From JALTID01 sp027004335 [NCBI: bacterium] (GTDB lineage Bacteria > JALSQH01), in NCBI GenBank assembly GCA_027004335.1, contig JALTID010000191.1:1-7791 (forward strand): a stretch of DNA of 7,791 nt, written 5' to 3'. Both the position numbers and the translations under genes were made by a program. Below the pieces are notes generated by a model. The model was given only the letters and a program-made list of their open reading frames with translations. It was not told the DNA's origin and did no database searches. Numbering within the stretch: the first letter of the stretch is position 1; each line of letters starts with the position of its first letter. Shown piece after piece: positions 6,396 to 7,791 of this stretch.

Positions 6396-7553
6396 GTGGA
6401 TTTTTCCCTTGATGAAGAACATAAAATATACAGGGAGCAGTTCCGTAAGATATTTGAAAAAGAGGTGCTCCCCTATGTTGATGAAGCAGAGGAAAAAGGG
6501 GAGTTTCCAGTACATCTTTTCAAAAGATTCGGGGAACTGGGTCTTTTTGGAATCACCTACCCCCAGGAGTACGGAGGAGCCGGCCTTGACATGCTTGCCT
6601 TTGTAATTTATGCAGAAGAGCTTGGTAGGGTCAATTCAGGAATCGCAGGGCCGCTGATTGTCCAGTCTTCTATAGGAACAGAGGCGATTCTCCATCTTGG
6701 CACAGAGGAGCAGAAGGATAGATTTCTTAAACCTGCCATGAGGGGTGAAAAGATCTTTGCTTTTGCTTCCACCGAGCCTTCTGCTGGATCTGATTTAAAA
6801 AACATCAGAACAATTGCCAGAAAAAAAGGTGATAAGTATGTCGTTAATGGTATAAAAACTCTTATTACCAATGGCCCTGTTGCTGATGTTATTACCCTTG
6901 TTGCCCAGACTGATTTTTCAAAAGGATACAAAGGGATAGGGTTATTTCTTGTGGAGAAGGGGACTCCAGGATTCAAGATAGGGAGAGTGATAAAAAAACT
7001 GGGCAACAATCCTTCTCCGACAGCGGAGTTGATTTTTGAAGATTGTGAAATTCCTGTGGAGAACAGGCTTGGACCTGAAGAAGGTGGTTTCTATTCAGTT
7101 ATGCATCTTTTGAATGATGGGAGAATCGTAGTGGCAGCAAGAGCTCTTGGAGTAGCCATTGCTGCTTATGAGGCTGCATATCAATATGCACAGGATAGAA
7201 TAGCTTTTGGTAAAAAGATATATGATTTTGGGGAAATTCGTAGTAAGATTGTTGACATGGCTGTTAATATTCAGGCTGCTAGAATGCTTATTTATAGAGC
7301 TGCGTGGAAAAAGGATAGGGGGATGGATTATGCAAAAGCTGCATCAATGGCGAAGCTCTTTGCTACTGAAGCGGTGGAGAAAATTACGAGGGATGCTGTT
7401 CAAGTTTTTGGGGGTTTTGGATATTCCAATGAGTTTGATGTTGAGAGATACTTTAGAGACGCAAGGTTAATGACCATAATAGAGGGGACCAGCGAAATCC
7501 AGAGATTAATAATTGGAAAGAGATTGGTGAAACATGAATTCGATCTTGAATGA
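6396..7553 (+). CDS. Acyl-CoA dehydrogenase (short/medium-chain type)
   Basis: FAD-dependent cytoplasmic enzyme that oxidises acyl-CoA to trans-2-enoyl-CoA and passes electrons to electron-transfer flavoprotein. From GTG 6396 it has 385 residues, typical of the family, and begins MDFSLDEEH, matching the usual MDF(S/T)L start. Visible motifs: AFASTEPSAGSD (122-133, FAD and substrate signature), NGIKTLITNG (151-160), RIAFGK (268-273), QVFGGFGY (336-343) and IIEGTSEIQR (361-370), in which E363 aligns with the catalytic base of short- and medium-chain enzymes. Nothing catalytic is missing. It has its own promoter and a good ribosome binding site, and its 3' end overlaps the next gene by 20 bases, so it heads a beta-oxidation-type unit. 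Chain length and whether the substrate is straight, branched or aromatic cannot be decided; glutaryl-CoA dehydrogenase-like specificity is not excluded. No electron-transfer flavoprotein genes lie in the window. Confidence 0.95.
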   Translation: MDFSLDEEHKIYREQFRKIFEKEVLPYVDEAEEKGEFPVHLFKRFGELGLFGITYPQEYGGAGLDMLAFVIYAEELGRVNSGIAGPLIVQSSIGTEAILHLGTEEQKDRFLKPAMRGEKIFAFASTEPSAGSDLKNIRTIARKKGDKYVVNGIKTLITNGPVADVITLVAQTDFSKGYKGIGLFLVEKGTPGFKIGRVIKKLGNNPSPTAELIFEDCEIPVENRLGPEEGGFYSVMHLLNDGRIVVAARALGVAIAAYEAAYQYAQDRIAFGKKIYDFGEIRSKIVDMAVNIQAARMLIYRAAWKKDRGMDYAKAASMAKLFATEAVEKITRDAVQVFGGFGYSNEFDVERYFRDARLMTIIEGTSEIQRLIIGKRLVKHEFDLE

Positions 7554-7791
7554 AAAAAAAGTGGTTACTGAGAAAAGTGACATCTATGTTATTGCCAGAA
7601 TCAATAGGCCTGGGGTGCGAAACGCTATTGATCCGGAGACCCTTGATCTTCTCACGGAAATAATTCTTGATGCAGATAGGGATGAAACCATCCTTGGGGT
7701 GGTTATATCTTCCGTATCGCGAGACTTTTTTTCATCGGGTGGTGATTTAAAGTATTTTCTTACTCTTGATGATTATCATAAGGGTTATGAG
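7534..7791 (+). CDS. Enoyl-CoA hydratase/isomerase family protein, 5' part only
   Basis: The first 86 codons of a crotonase-superfamily gene, open to the right edge. The translation shows ARINRPGVRNAIDPETLDLL (21-40), the family's N-RP--RNA segment, then GVVISS and SRDFFSSGGDL (60-70), which aligns with the FSAGGDL oxyanion-hole and CoA-binding motif, with serine replacing the usual alanine. Members hydrate trans-2-enoyl-CoA or carry out related isomerase or hydrolase reactions. Hydratase activity would follow directly on the acyl-CoA dehydrogenase reaction. The catalytic glutamates lie beyond the window, so the reaction is undecided. ATG 7534 lies 3 bases after GGTGA (7526-7530) and overlaps the upstream gene by 20 bases, implying coupling. 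GTG 7561 is an in-frame alternative with a poorer site. Confidence 0.88.
   Translation, partial: MNSILNEKKVVTEKSDIYVIARINRPGVRNAIDPETLDLLTEIILDADRDETILGVVISSVSRDFFSSGGDLKYFLTLDDYHKGYE

Noticed and set aside
1-7791. Search for CRISPR, tRNA, rRNA, insertion sequence ends, toxin-antitoxin or defence genes
   Set aside because: No regularly spaced repeats, no transposase motifs, no tRNA-like or rRNA-like segment, and no small gene pairs of that kind were seen. The gene content is metabolic and housekeeping.

Overview
The window is ordinary bacterial chromosome: AT-rich by eye, with strong Shine-Dalgarno sites, sigma70-type promoter elements, and arginine written mainly as AGA/AGG. Six complete genes and the start of a seventh all lie on the + strand and are packed almost without gaps. 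The gene content (a peptidase, glutamate dehydrogenase and beta-oxidation enzymes) fits an anaerobic, possibly thermophilic, amino-acid- or acyl-CoA-using bacterium. The DHH-CBS-nucleotidyltransferase fusion is a type known from Aquificae, Deltaproteobacteria-like lineages and some Firmicutes. The phylum cannot be decided from this sequence alone. No mobile element, CRISPR array, tRNA or rRNA was seen.

Layout. Positions 1-212 are a very AT-rich, non-coding upstream region, probably a promoter region and possibly shared with a divergent gene that starts off the left edge. Positions 213-3733 hold four genes whose stops and starts touch or overlap: an M42 aminopeptidase, a small two-site zinc-ribbon protein, a divergent relative of the 2-hydroxyacyl-CoA dehydratase D component (HgdB/FldC type) without its usual cysteines, and a Glu/Leu/Phe/Val dehydrogenase. 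A short gap leads to a large protein (about 870 residues) joining a DHH phosphoesterase, two CBS domains and a tRNA CCA/A-adding nucleotidyltransferase. A near-consensus sigma70 promoter (TTGAAA-N17-TATAAT) spans the 3' end of that gene and drives an acyl-CoA dehydrogenase gene, which overlaps an enoyl-CoA hydratase/isomerase gene cut by the right edge.

How the genes may work together. The peptidase would release amino acids and the dehydrogenase would deaminate glutamate to 2-oxoglutarate or make the reverse reaction. The acyl-CoA dehydrogenase/crotonase pair belongs to beta-oxidation or to the later steps of amino-acid fermentation. The HgdB-like protein next to glutamate dehydrogenase recalls the hydroxyglutarate route of glutamate fermentation, but its loss of Fe-S ligand cysteines argues against it being an active dehydratase. 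It is the most unusual protein here. Several starts were chosen by ribosome-binding site rather than by longest frame: TTG 1286, ATG 1566, ATG 2468 and GTG 6396.
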